Of a stretch of DNA of 64,000 bases, positions 28,002-35,530 are shown piece after piece. Numbering within the stretch: the stretch's first letter is position 1; each line of letters starts with the position of its first letter. The DNA comes from Paeniglutamicibacter psychrophenolicus. GTDB taxonomy: Bacteria > Actinomycetota > Actinomycetes > Actinomycetales > Micrococcaceae. Below the pieces are notes generated by a model. The model was not told where the DNA came from and ran no database searches. It saw only the letters and a program-made list of their open reading frames with translations. The stretch lies in assembly GCF_030812255.1 (NCBI RefSeq), contig NZ_JAUSSH010000014.1:1-64000 (forward strand), written 5' to 3'. Made by a program: the position numbers and the translations under genes.

Positions 28002-28024
28002 AGAAAAGGAAGCAGGAGACAACA

Positions 28025-28156
28025 ATGGATATTTTTTGGTTGACCGTATATGTCCTGATCTGGCCTGTCATCGTTGCAGGAACCCTCTTCGTGATCACTC
28101 GTGCATTCTTCCGTGAATGGAAGCAGGCCCGCGCCGAAGGACGAGGCCTGGTCTAG
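28025..28156 (+). CDS. Transporter-adjacent 43-residue membrane protein
   Basis: ATG 28025 follows AGGAG by 7 nt and encodes MDIFWLTVYVLIWPVIVAGT..., a single membrane helix (about 3-26) with a basic C-terminal tail (FFREWKQARAEGRGLV). I recall a family of putative transporter small subunits of exactly this size placed next to SSS-type transporters. It likely binds or stabilises the symporter. It lies on the same transcript, before the terminator at 28203. Confidence 0.85.
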   Translation: MDIFWLTVYVLIWPVIVAGTLFVITRAFFREWKQARAEGRGLV

Positions 28157-28202
28157 GCGCTCGTCAGTTGGTCCGTAGGGACCGTATCTTCGTAGATAGT
28201 TG

Positions 28203-28246
28203 AAGCCTCGGTGTTCTGCCCGTATTGGTAGAGCACCGAGGCTTTT
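28203..28246 (+). terminator. Symporter operon terminator
   Basis: 11-bp stem AAGCCTCGGTG (28203-28213) with CACCGAGGCTT (28234-28244), 20-nt loop, ending in a TTTT run. Confidence 0.8.
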
Positions 28247-28308
28247 GCGTTATCGCTCATGCATAATCATGCATCGCGAATTCTACTTGTTGTCATCGTA
28301 TAGTTGCT

Positions 28309-29256
28309 TCATTCGTATATTGACCTGCAGCCCGGAGCTTCACTGTTTTCATTGCAGTTCTCGGCCACCAGAATCTTCTTGGTCCGCCATACGCTCATCA
28401 AGATCGGTTCGCCTGGCACGTTGGCGACACCCGGGATCGGTGTCCAAGGTCCACCCTCTGTCGAGTATTCTCCGCGAAACGCAGTTGATAGGCTGACTCT
28501 GAAGTCGCCAGTTTCCTTGTAAACGTGACTGGTCGTGGTCGCCTCGTCAAATCCACGTTGTACAACGGGCCCACCGGGAAAGCTCAGTCGCCGCGTTGTT
28601 TCGTCACCGTAAGTCCATGAATATGAAACCGGTAAGGCTCGGATTCGAACTTCTTGCGCAAAGATCAACACATCGAATGTCTGAGGCTTGGACTTTGCGT
28701 ACATGTGTGCGTGACCATTACGAAGCGAAAACCCCTCCGGCTGGCTGATGATGGTTGAAGCCAAGATCGGCAAGTCTCGGAACCGTTCGGGAGTCACCTT
28801 GGCGACATCTTGTTCCGCTCCCGGTACTTCGACTTTTGGCTCTATGCTGCAGTACGAAGTTGACCCCACCAGCTGTCCTTGTCTCGGCCCATTGATCGCG
28901 TAGATCAGTCGCATCAGGGGATAGCTCCCATCGGCACAGGGAGAATCAGGATTCGCATCGCACCCCAGCTGTCGCATCAAAGCAGGTTCGCATTGGCGAT
29001 AGTACTCTACGCGGTACTTTAGTTTTGGGCCGTACCGCACTTGCTTGGATTTCTGCTGGTCACGAAAGAACTTGTTTGGAGGAGGCTGCGGAGCACTTTT
29101 GCCCTCGCATTTGCCTTCACGGGTATGGGCACTGTCACCGCCCAGATAACTAAGGTTAATGCATGCCATTGTTGAAGGCGTGTCTACTAACGATGACGTT
29201 GTGATCTGAAGAGCCACGGCAAACAAAACGACGAAAAACTTTGAGAGAAAAGGCAT
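28309..29256 (-). CDS. Secreted PKD-like protein
   Basis: About 315 residues with an N-terminal signal sequence (MPFLSKFFVVLFAVALQITTSS). The mature part has several cysteines (GKCEG, QCEP, GCDANPDSPC, SYCSIE, NCNENSEAPGC) that suggest disulfides, and a PKD-like beta-sandwich stretch near residues 225-275 (VSYSWTYGDETTRRLSF ... TTSHVYKETGDFRVSLSTAFRGEY). An upstream in-frame ATG at 29274 would overlap the preceding gene by 14 nt; 29256 is preferred because the signal peptide then starts normally. It follows the DUF6318-type lipoprotein gene. Function unknown; AT-richer than the core genome. Confidence 0.72.
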   Translation of the reverse strand: MPFLSKFFVVLFAVALQITTSSLVDTPSTMACINLSYLGGDSAHTREGKCEGKSAPQPPPNKFFRDQQKSKQVRYGPKLKYRVEYYRQCEPALMRQLGCDANPDSPCADGSYPLMRLIYAINGPRQGQLVGSTSYCSIEPKVEVPGAEQDVAKVTPERFRDLPILASTIISQPEGFSLRNGHAHMYAKSKPQTFDVLIFAQEVRIRALPVSYSWTYGDETTRRLSFPGGPVVQRGFDEATTTSHVYKETGDFRVSLSTAFRGEYSTEGGPWTPIPGVANVPGEPILMSVWRTKKILVAENCNENSEAPGCRSIYE

Positions 29257-29260
29257 TGCG

Positions 29261-29923
29261 TCACTTGCCAGCATCTATGAATTCGATGTCCACGACTTTC
29301 CATTTTCTGCTTGGTGCATAGACCAAGTGGAGTGTTCCCGCGACAGGTGTTTTAGTAGCTGGAACTTCGCCTTGGACTTCGCCTTCAGCAAGGTAGATCG
29401 TGGTCTTTGTTCGATGAAAAGTAAACCCTGCAAAGGCACTGCCTTCAACCAATTTAGTGAAGTTAACCCGCAGCTCAGTTTCGCCGCCTACCTGCCAGCC
29501 ACCTTGACCTGCGTTGCTATCGGCAGGGTCGATTAATTGCTCGCCGCATAGTTTGCACGAATGTTCTGTTACAGATTTGATTGGTTTGGTGTCGTAGGTC
29601 AGCACCGTATAGTCGACAAGCTCGAAGTAGTACTTGGTAAAGGCTGCTATGCCTTCTTCTGAGTTCTCCTTCGCGGCTTCCGGCATCTGGGGGACCGGCC
29701 AATTCTTGGCTGGCCCCTTGGAACTGGCAGGTACCGGTGTTGGCGTGGGCTTCGCGGTGGGGCTGGGCGACGATGTCGGGGGCGAACTGCTTGCAGTTGC
29801 AGTTGGTGCCGGTGACTTGCCGGTGGGCTCGACCGGTTCCGCGTTTCCGCCGCAACCCGCCGCAGTGAGCACGAGCGCGCCGGAGCAGAAGATGAGCATG
29901 ACCTTCTTGGATTTCGCAAACAT
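29261..29923 (-). CDS. DUF6318-type lipoprotein
   Basis: A 220-residue exported lipoprotein: signal peptide with lipobox LTAAGC (cysteine 24), a Pro/Ser/Thr-rich spacer (about 30-75) likely crossing the wall, then a ~145-residue NTF2-like-looking domain (GIAAFTKYYFELVDYTVLTYDT ... EHSCKLCGEQL ... GTLHLVYAPSRKWKVVDIEFIDAG) with a CxxC pair. It resembles the Arthrobacter DUF6318 family from memory. It is followed directly by the PKD-like gene, so the two exported products probably act together. No enzyme motif seen. Confidence 0.78.
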   Translation of the reverse strand: MFAKSKKVMLIFCSGALVLTAAGCGGNAEPVEPTGKSPAPTATASSSPPTSSPSPTAKPTPTPVPASSKGPAKNWPVPQMPEAAKENSEEGIAAFTKYYFELVDYTVLTYDTKPIKSVTEHSCKLCGEQLIDPADSNAGQGGWQVGGETELRVNFTKLVEGSAFAGFTFHRTKTTIYLAEGEVQGEVPATKTPVAGTLHLVYAPSRKWKVVDIEFIDAGK

Positions 29924-30013
29924 GCCAACGGCCTACGATTCGGTTGGAGTCAATTAGCAGACATCCTAACCCCGTTGCCAAATGTTTGGGAGGGGTTGTC
30001 CACAGGCCGGCCG

Positions 30014-30181
30014 TCAGGGCTCCTGCTGTTGCTGGTTCATGGTCAGCAGGCTCTGTGCGATGGACAGCGTGGACAAGGCCTGCACCGACTCCCAGGATCC
30101 GGGCTTGAGCTTGGTCGCCACCTGGAGGGCTTGTTCGGCAAGCATTGCCGCAAGCTGGGCTCGCGAATCCATATCGGCCAT
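30014..30181 (-). CDS. 55-residue hypothetical protein
   Basis: ATG at 30181 is preceded by CAGGAGTGATCACC, an excellent ribosome site, and encodes MADMDSRAQLAAMLAEQALQ..., an all-helical, soluble 55-residue protein ending in a glutamine run (MNQQQQEP). No family recognised. It lies just below a perfect 14-bp inverted repeat that separates it from the DNA methyltransferase gene. The open frame with this ribosome site and coding bias make a real gene likely. Confidence 0.65.
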   Translation of the reverse strand: MADMDSRAQLAAMLAEQALQVATKLKPGSWESVQALSTLSIAQSLLTMNQQQQEP

Positions 30182-30200
30182 GGTGATCACTCCTGAAAAG

Positions 30201-30248
30201 ACTGAACCCCAAGTCGCCTCGGGGAATCGAGACTACTTGGGGTTCAGT
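30201..30248 (-). terminator. Perfect 14-bp hairpin between methyltransferase and 55-residue gene
   Basis: ACTGAACCCCAAGT (30201-30214) and ACTTGGGGTTCAGT (30235-30248) are exact inverted repeats; the interior also pairs (AGT/ACT and CTCG/CGAG). On the minus strand it ends with CTTTTC, then the ribosome site of the small gene 8 nt on. It may end the methyltransferase transcript or act as a leader structure. Confidence 0.7.
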
Positions 30249-30320
30249 GTAGCGGCAGATCCAGCGGGTGAACATGGCGGTCACCCGACCGCCGACCGGA
30301 TGCAGCTTGCGCGCAGGTGC

Positions 30321-31262
30321 TCAGTCTTCTAACGTGCTCAGGACCGTGGCCTTCGGGATGCGCTTGGTCATCACGGCAATGGACTGCGGGTTCTCGTCCA
30401 CGCAGACAAAACGGCGGCCCAGCGCCTGGGCTACGGCCCCGGTGGTGCCGGAGCCGGCGAAGAAGTCAAGGACCCAGTCGCCCTCTCGCGAGCTGGCGTT
30501 GATGATCCGGCGCAGGATGCCCTCGGGCTTCTGCGTCGGGTACCCGGTCTTTTCCTTGCCCGTCGGCGAGACGATGGTGTGCCACCAGACATCGGTAGGC
30601 AGCTTCCCGCGCTCGCGCTTCTCGGCGGTGACCAGACCGGGCGCCATGTACGGCTCTCGGTCCACCTCGGCATTGTCGAAGTGGTAGGCCTTGGGGTTCT
30701 TCACGTACACCAGGATGTTGTCGTGCTTGGCCGGCCAGCGGGACTTGGCGCGCGCGCCGTAGTCGTAGGCCCAGATGATCTCGTTGAGGAACGACTCGCG
30801 GCCGAAGATCGCATCGAGCATCACCTTGGCATAGTGCACCTCGCGGTAGTCGAGGTGCACGTACAGGGTGCCGTCGTCGGCCAACAGCCGCCAGGCCTCG
30901 CGCAGGCGCGGTTCCAGGAACGACCAGTAGTCGTCGAAGGCGTCGTCGTAGCTGTGCAGGTCCCCGCGCAGGGTGGAGTAGCTCCGGCCCTGGAAGCCGA
31001 CCCGGTCGCCCTCGCCGGCGGCCGCGCGGACCGCGGTGGTGACCTGGCGCTTTTGCGTCCGCCCGGTGTTGAACGGGGGGTCGACGTAGATCAGGGTGAA
31101 TGTTTCGTCCGGAAGCGTCGGCAGGAACGCCGCATTTTCCGCATGGACGATCAGGTTGGGCCCGGTGGGGTCCCAGGTGCGGGCCGCCATGGCCTCGGCG
31201 GGCCCATCGGTTTCCGGCAAGGGATCGGCGATGGGCCCGTCAGGAATGCTGGTCAACGTCAT
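30321..31262 (-). CDS. Beta-class site-specific DNA methyltransferase (solitary)
   Basis: A 313-residue amino-DNA methyltransferase (N6-adenine or N4-cytosine). The catalytic motif IV DPPF (YVDPPFNTG, about 59-67) precedes the SAM motif FAGSGTTG (about 268-275), the beta-class order shared with CcrM. A target-recognition stretch (YDYGARAKSRWPAKHDNILVY) lies between. No restriction gene or specificity subunit is nearby, so it is an orphan enzyme likely for epigenetic marking. Downstream of the DEAD-box gene by 19 nt, probably cotranscribed. Recognition site cannot be read from sequence. Confidence 0.85.
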   Translation of the reverse strand: MTLTSIPDGPIADPLPETDGPAEAMAARTWDPTGPNLIVHAENAAFLPTLPDETFTLIYVDPPFNTGRTQKRQVTTAVRAAAGEGDRVGFQGRSYSTLRGDLHSYDDAFDDYWSFLEPRLREAWRLLADDGTLYVHLDYREVHYAKVMLDAIFGRESFLNEIIWAYDYGARAKSRWPAKHDNILVYVKNPKAYHFDNAEVDREPYMAPGLVTAEKRERGKLPTDVWWHTIVSPTGKEKTGYPTQKPEGILRRIINASSREGDWVLDFFAGSGTTGAVAQALGRRFVCVDENPQSIAVMTKRIPKATVLSTLED

Positions 31263-31281
31263 CTAGTTGCTGGGCGTCAAT

Positions 31282-32967
31282 CTACTCGGCGTCGTTGTTG
31301 GTCACGACTTCGCCGTCGCGGCGGCGGGTGCGGCTGCGGCTGCGGTTGCGGGCAGGGCGATCGGCGGCGGCAGCGGACTGCTCTCCGGCATCGCCGGCGA
31401 CGGCCGTTTCGCGGTGGCGTTCGCCCTCGCGGGCCGGGCGGTCCGAACGGCCGCGCGAATGGCCGTGGCGTCCGCCGCGCTCACCGCTGTTGCTGCGTTC
31501 CGAACGGTCCGGGCGCTCCGTGCGTTCGCCGCGTCGCCCGCCTTCGGAGGACCGGCCGCCGGAACGCGGGGCGTTCTTCTTGCCGGTCTCGCCCAGGTCC
31601 TCGAGCTTCTCTCCGGCCAGGCCCTCGAGCTTGCGCGCGTGGCGCGGCAGGCGGCCCTTGGTGCCGGCGGGGATGTTCAGGTCCGCATAGAGGTGCGGGG
31701 AGGATGAGTAGGTTTCCACCGGTTCGGTGACGTTCAGGCCCAGGGCCTTGTTGATCAATCCCCAGCGCGGGACGTCTTCCCAGTCCACGAAGGTCACCGC
31801 GGTGCCCTTGTTGCCGGCGCGGCCGGTGCGGCCCACGCGGTGCAGGTAGGTCTTCTCGTCTTCCGGGCACTGCAGGTTGATCACGTGGGTGACGTCGTCC
31901 ACGTCGATGCCGCGGGCCGCGACGTCGGTGGCGACCAACACGTCGACCTTGTTGTTGCGGAAGGCGCGCAGGGCCTGCTCGCGGGCGCCCTGGCCCAGGT
32001 CGCCGTGCATGGCGCCTGCGGCGAATCCGCGGTCGATCAGCTCGTCGGTCAGCTTGGCCGCCGAGCGCTTGGTCTTGGTGAAGATGATGGTCCGGCCGCG
32101 GCCCTCGGCCTGCAGGATGCGGGCGACGACCTCGTCCTTGTCCAGCTGGTGGGCGCGGTAGACGACCTGGCGGATGTCCTTCTTGGTGATCGAGTCGTCG
32201 TCCGGGTCCGCGGCGCGGATGTGCGTCGGCTTGGTCATGTAGCGGCGGGCCATCGCGATGACCGGGCCGGGCATGGTGGCCGAGAAGAGCATCGTCTGGC
32301 GGATCGCGGGGGTTGCGGCCAGCAGCGTCTCGACGTCGGGCAGGAAGCCCAGGTCAAGCATCTCGTCGGCCTCGTCGAGGATCACGATGCGCACGTTCTT
32401 CAGGTTCAGGTGGCGCTGGCGGTGCAGGTCGATCAGGCGCCCGGGGGTGCCCACGACGATCTCGACGCCGTTGTTCAGCTGCTCGATCTGCGGTTCGTAG
32501 GCACGTCCGCCGTAGATCGTGGCGATGCGTGCGTTGCGCTTGGTGGCGGCCTTGGCGATGTCGGTGGCGACCTGGACCGCGAGTTCGCGGGTCGGGGCGA
32601 CGATCAGGGCCTGCGGGGCGCCGGGGACCGGGAGCTTGTCGTAGCCCTCGTCGTCCGGGCCGATCACGCGCTGCAGCGCGGGAATGCCGAAGCCGAAGGT
32701 CTTGCCGGTGCCGGTCTTGGCCTGGCCGATGATGTCGTGCCCGCCCAGTGCGACCGGGAGGGTCATCGACTGGATCGGGAAGGGGTGGATGATCCCGGCA
32801 TCCGTCAGGGACTCGACGATGTCGGCGCGCACGCCGAAGTCGGCGAAGGTCAGCTGCGGGATTTCGTGCGGGGTTTCATCGGTGGACAGGGTTTCTTCGA
32901 TGTCCACTGCCTCAGACGCCGAATCGGCGGTGAGCTGGTGTTCTGTATTCAACACAGGGGGTCTCAT
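31282..32967 (-). CDS. DEAD-box RNA helicase (RhlE/CsdA-like)
   Basis: A 561-residue ATP-dependent RNA helicase for ribosome assembly or mRNA turnover. Motifs: Q-motif with FPIQ, I AKTGTGKT, Ia PTRELA, Ib TPGR, II DEAD, III SAT, IV IIFTKTK, V DVAARGIDV, VI HRVGRTGRAG. The last ~120 residues are arginine/glycine/serine-rich, a flexible RNA-binding tail. The start at 32967 (MRPPVLNTEHQ) is preferred; in-frame sequence continues upstream without stop. A TATACA box at 33176-33181 would give a ~200-nt leader, as often found for cold-induced helicases. Orthologous position to mycobacterial Rv3211. Confidence 0.9.
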   Translation of the reverse strand: MRPPVLNTEHQLTADSASEAVDIEETLSTDETPHEIPQLTFADFGVRADIVESLTDAGIIHPFPIQSMTLPVALGGHDIIGQAKTGTGKTFGFGIPALQRVIGPDDEGYDKLPVPGAPQALIVAPTRELAVQVATDIAKAATKRNARIATIYGGRAYEPQIEQLNNGVEIVVGTPGRLIDLHRQRHLNLKNVRIVILDEADEMLDLGFLPDVETLLAATPAIRQTMLFSATMPGPVIAMARRYMTKPTHIRAADPDDDSITKKDIRQVVYRAHQLDKDEVVARILQAEGRGRTIIFTKTKRSAAKLTDELIDRGFAAGAMHGDLGQGAREQALRAFRNNKVDVLVATDVAARGIDVDDVTHVINLQCPEDEKTYLHRVGRTGRAGNKGTAVTFVDWEDVPRWGLINKALGLNVTEPVETYSSSPHLYADLNIPAGTKGRLPRHARKLEGLAGEKLEDLGETGKKNAPRSGGRSSEGGRRGERTERPDRSERSNSGERGGRHGHSRGRSDRPAREGERHRETAVAGDAGEQSAAAADRPARNRSRSRTRRRDGEVVTNNDAE

Positions 32968-33227
32968 TCGTTTAGGCACCTTGGGAAAGGGGTGCTCGAC
33001 GACCGTTCCCGTGACTGCCGGGAAGGAGGGGTCGGAGGTCCACCACAATCGAGGTGCTTCCAGCGGAGCCGATCGCAGGCTTAGCTAGCGGTCAAGTGGA
33101 TCTGACCACGTGGGGCGCGGAAGTCGCTGGGTAATCCCGCATGAATTCTTTTCAAGGTACGCGACCGGGCATCCTTGTATACCGTTCAAGCATATCGTGC
33201 ACCCGGTCAAATCGCGGTATTTACCGA
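32968..33227 (-). promoter_or_regulatory. Helicase upstream region, possible long leader
   Basis: No gene is seen. On the minus strand TATACA (33176-33181) is a possible -10 box; the ~200 nt between it and the helicase start could be a structured leader. No known riboswitch motif is recognised. Confidence 0.35.
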
Positions 33228-33250
33228 CCGGGCCTCGCTGCCGGGCCCGG
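33228..33250 (-). terminator. Weak hairpin after RNB gene
   Basis: 7-bp GC arms CCGGGCC and GGCCCGG with a 9-nt loop, just past the RNB stop codon; no T run. Confidence 0.4.
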
Positions 33251-33258
33251 AGGAGACG

Positions 33259-34710
33259 CTAGGCGCCCACGATGCGGAAGAGCACCTTGCGGCTGGCCAG
33301 ATCGGCATGCACCAGTTCCACCTCGACCTGCACCCCGGCCTGCGAGCTGCCCTCGAACCGAGCCATGACGGCGGGGGATTCCAGCTGGAGGGTCCCCAGC
33401 GAGCGGTGGTTGCCGTTGGAGGATTCCCCGGAAGCGGTCAGGGTCACCGCACGGAAGCGTTCGCCCACGCGGTGGGCCAGCGAGGCGGCCTCCACGGTGT
33501 CGATGGCCGCGCGTTCGATCTTGTTCACGACGCGGTTGGAGTCGTTCATCAACTCCGGCAGCGTCGGCAGCACCTCGCGCAGTCCCCGGGGAACTTCCTG
33601 GCCGGTGACCGCGTAGGAGCAGACCAGCAGCGCGAAGCGGTCCACCAGCCGGCGCAACGGGGCCGTGGTGTGCGCGTAGGGCGCGGCGATGGCGGCCTGG
33701 ACGGTGTCCCGGGGCAACTCGCCGTCGATCGCGGTGTAGGTGGCGCCGCGAAACAGGCTGGTGGCCTGGTGCATCAGGGCAAGCTGCCGCGGATCGGCCA
33801 GGTCCAGCGAGCGCAGGAACTCGCCATAGGGCTGGGTTGGCTCCCACACGGCGCCCAGCGCCTTGGCCTGGAGCCGGAAGATGTCGATGTCCTTCTGTGC
33901 CGGGGCGGGCATGGTGCGCAGCAGCCCGACCCTGGCCTCGAGCATGATGCGGGCCGCCTCCATCCCGGTCATCAGGGAGACCTGCGCGTTCCAGTCCTCC
34001 ACCGGCAGCGGGGCGTCGGAGACGATCTTGTAGGTGCCGTCGATGCATTCGACCTCCTGGGAGGGGATGCGCAGCGAGGCCCCGCCACGGGCCCGTTCCA
34101 GTTCGATGCGCTTGAGCCCGACCTCGCGCAGCAATTGCAGCATCTCGCTGGCCGTGCCCGCATCGAGGGAGTCCTGGACGCCGACGTAGCTGAGCTTCTC
34201 CCGGCTGCGGACGATGGCCCGCTGCAGTCCGGTGTCGGCGACGGCGCCTTCGGCATCGAGGGTGAAGGTCCACAGGTAGGCGCTGCGGTCCCGGTTGGGC
34301 AACAGCGAACCGGCGTCCTCGCTGATGGATTCGGGGTGCAGCGAGATCCGCCGGTGCGGCAGGTACACGGTTTGGCCGCGCAGCCTGGTCTCCGCGTCGA
34401 GGGTGCCGCCGAGGGCCACGAAGCCGGGGACATCTGCGATCGCATAGTGCACCAGGTAGCCGTCGCCGCTGCGCGACAGGTGCAGGGCCTGGTCCAGGTC
34501 GGTGGAGCTGGCCGGGTCGATGGTGACCAGCTCGATGTCGCGCTTGTCGATGGCCGGCAGCTCGAAGTCCGCGATCGCGCGTTCGGCCTCATCCAGCACC
34601 TCGGCCGGAAATTCGGAACGAACCTCGAACTCCGTTTCCAGGGCCTTGAGGGCCTGGGCCAGTGCGGTGCTTCGGGCCTCGGGGGTCAAGGCGATGTATT
34701 GGTGGCTCAC
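33259..34710 (-). CDS. RNB-domain (RNase II/R-type) exoribonuclease
   Basis: A 483-residue 3'-5' exoribonuclease-like protein. The RNB catalytic core begins with IELVTIDPASSTDLDQALH (the aspartates bind Mg) and continues with YAIADVPGFV, YLPHRRISLHPE and the basic stretch APLRRLVDRF near residue 390. It lacks the cold-shock domains of full RNase R, and a short C-terminal barrel follows. GTG 34710 lies 6 nt behind TATGCT, so the message is probably leaderless; a longer frame enters the divergent neighbour's promoter. Paired back to back with the MiaE-like gene. Confidence 0.88.
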   Translation of the reverse strand: MSHQYIALTPEARSTALAQALKALETEFEVRSEFPAEVLDEAERAIADFELPAIDKRDIELVTIDPASSTDLDQALHLSRSGDGYLVHYAIADVPGFVALGGTLDAETRLRGQTVYLPHRRISLHPESISEDAGSLLPNRDRSAYLWTFTLDAEGAVADTGLQRAIVRSREKLSYVGVQDSLDAGTASEMLQLLREVGLKRIELERARGGASLRIPSQEVECIDGTYKIVSDAPLPVEDWNAQVSLMTGMEAARIMLEARVGLLRTMPAPAQKDIDIFRLQAKALGAVWEPTQPYGEFLRSLDLADPRQLALMHQATSLFRGATYTAIDGELPRDTVQAAIAAPYAHTTAPLRRLVDRFALLVCSYAVTGQEVPRGLREVLPTLPELMNDSNRVVNKIERAAIDTVEAASLAHRVGERFRAVTLTASGESSNGNHRSLGTLQLESPAVMARFEGSSQAGVQVEVELVHADLASRKVLFRIVGA

Positions 34711-34716
34711 AACGCC

Positions 34717-34722
34717 AGCATA
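34717..34722 (-). promoter_or_regulatory. -10 box of RNB gene (leaderless)
   Basis: TATGCT on the minus strand, 6 nt before the GTG at 34710. Confidence 0.55.
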
Positions 34723-34774
34723 GCCACCCGGCCGCCGCCGTGGCATCGACGTGCCGGGCGTGTTGGGCCCCGAG

Positions 34775-34780
34775 TACGCT
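34775..34780 (+). promoter_or_regulatory. -10 box of MiaE-like gene (leaderless)
   Basis: TACGCT, 6 nt before the ATG at 34787. Confidence 0.55.
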
Positions 34781-34786
34781 GAACCC

Positions 34787-35467
34787 ATGACCAAAACACC
34801 CTTGACCTATGGTTCGGCGGCCGCAGCCGACGACGCGGAGCTGGCCCTGATGGGGCTGATCGCCTATCAGGAACTGACGGCCTTCGAGCACCTGTCCTCC
34901 GATGCGCGGCTGTCGCCGACCCTGGTGGACCGCGAAACCCTGGGCCGCTTCGCCGTGAAGGAGTTCGGGCACTTCGAGATGGTGCGCGAGCGCATTGCCG
35001 AGCGGGGACTTGACCCGCAGGAGGTCATCGAGCCGTTCATGGCCTCGCTGGACGAGATGCATCGGCGGACCAAGCCGGGGGACTGGTACGAGTCGCTGAC
35101 CAAGGCGTATGTGATCGACGGGGTCGCCGCCGACTTATACGCGTTGATTGCCTCCGGGCTGGAAGCGGAGGTGCGCACCCTGGTGCACGAGGTCAAGACG
35201 TCGCAGGCGAACACCGAGTGGTTGCGCGAGCGGCTGCAGCTGGCCATCACCGACCGTCCCGAGCGGGCCTCGCGCCTGGCGCTCTGGGGCCGGCGGCTGC
35301 TGGGCGAGGCGCTGACCCAGGCCAGGGAGATCGGCGAGACGTACGACTACTGGGGCGCCCTGCAGATTCAGGGCCCCGATGGCCGTGGCCAGGAAATGAC
35401 GCGGCTCTTTGCCCGGCTGGTGGAGAACCATTCGCGGCGCATGCGCCAGCTGGGCATGACCGCCTGA
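34787..35467 (+). CDS. Ferritin-like MiaE-type protein
   Basis: A 226-residue four-helix-bundle protein of the actinobacterial MiaE-like family, related to tRNA-(ms2io6A) hydroxylase. Candidate di-iron ligands are glutamates and histidines in QELTAFEHL, KEFGHFEMV and, further on, in VHEVK and VENHSRRM. tRNA hydroxylation is not shown for this branch. Mycobacterial Rv3210c, next to the DEAD-box gene Rv3211, is the syntenic counterpart. ATG at 34787 is 6 nt behind TACGCT. Divergent from the RNB gene. Confidence 0.78.
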   Translation: MTKTPLTYGSAAAADDAELALMGLIAYQELTAFEHLSSDARLSPTLVDRETLGRFAVKEFGHFEMVRERIAERGLDPQEVIEPFMASLDEMHRRTKPGDWYESLTKAYVIDGVAADLYALIASGLEAEVRTLVHEVKTSQANTEWLRERLQLAITDRPERASRLALWGRRLLGEALTQAREIGETYDYWGALQIQGPDGRGQEMTRLFARLVENHSRRMRQLGMTA

Positions 35468-35530
35468 GCCGGCCCGCCTGGGCCCGCCCCGGGCCGTGCC
35501 GCCCGCCCGCGCCGGGGCACACACCGACCA

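Noticed and set aside
30321-31262. A restriction-modification system around the methyltransferase
   Set aside because: Neighbours are a 55-residue protein, a DEAD-box RNA helicase and exported proteins; no endonuclease or specificity gene is present. The HNH gene is 22 kb away and belongs to the DUF222 family.
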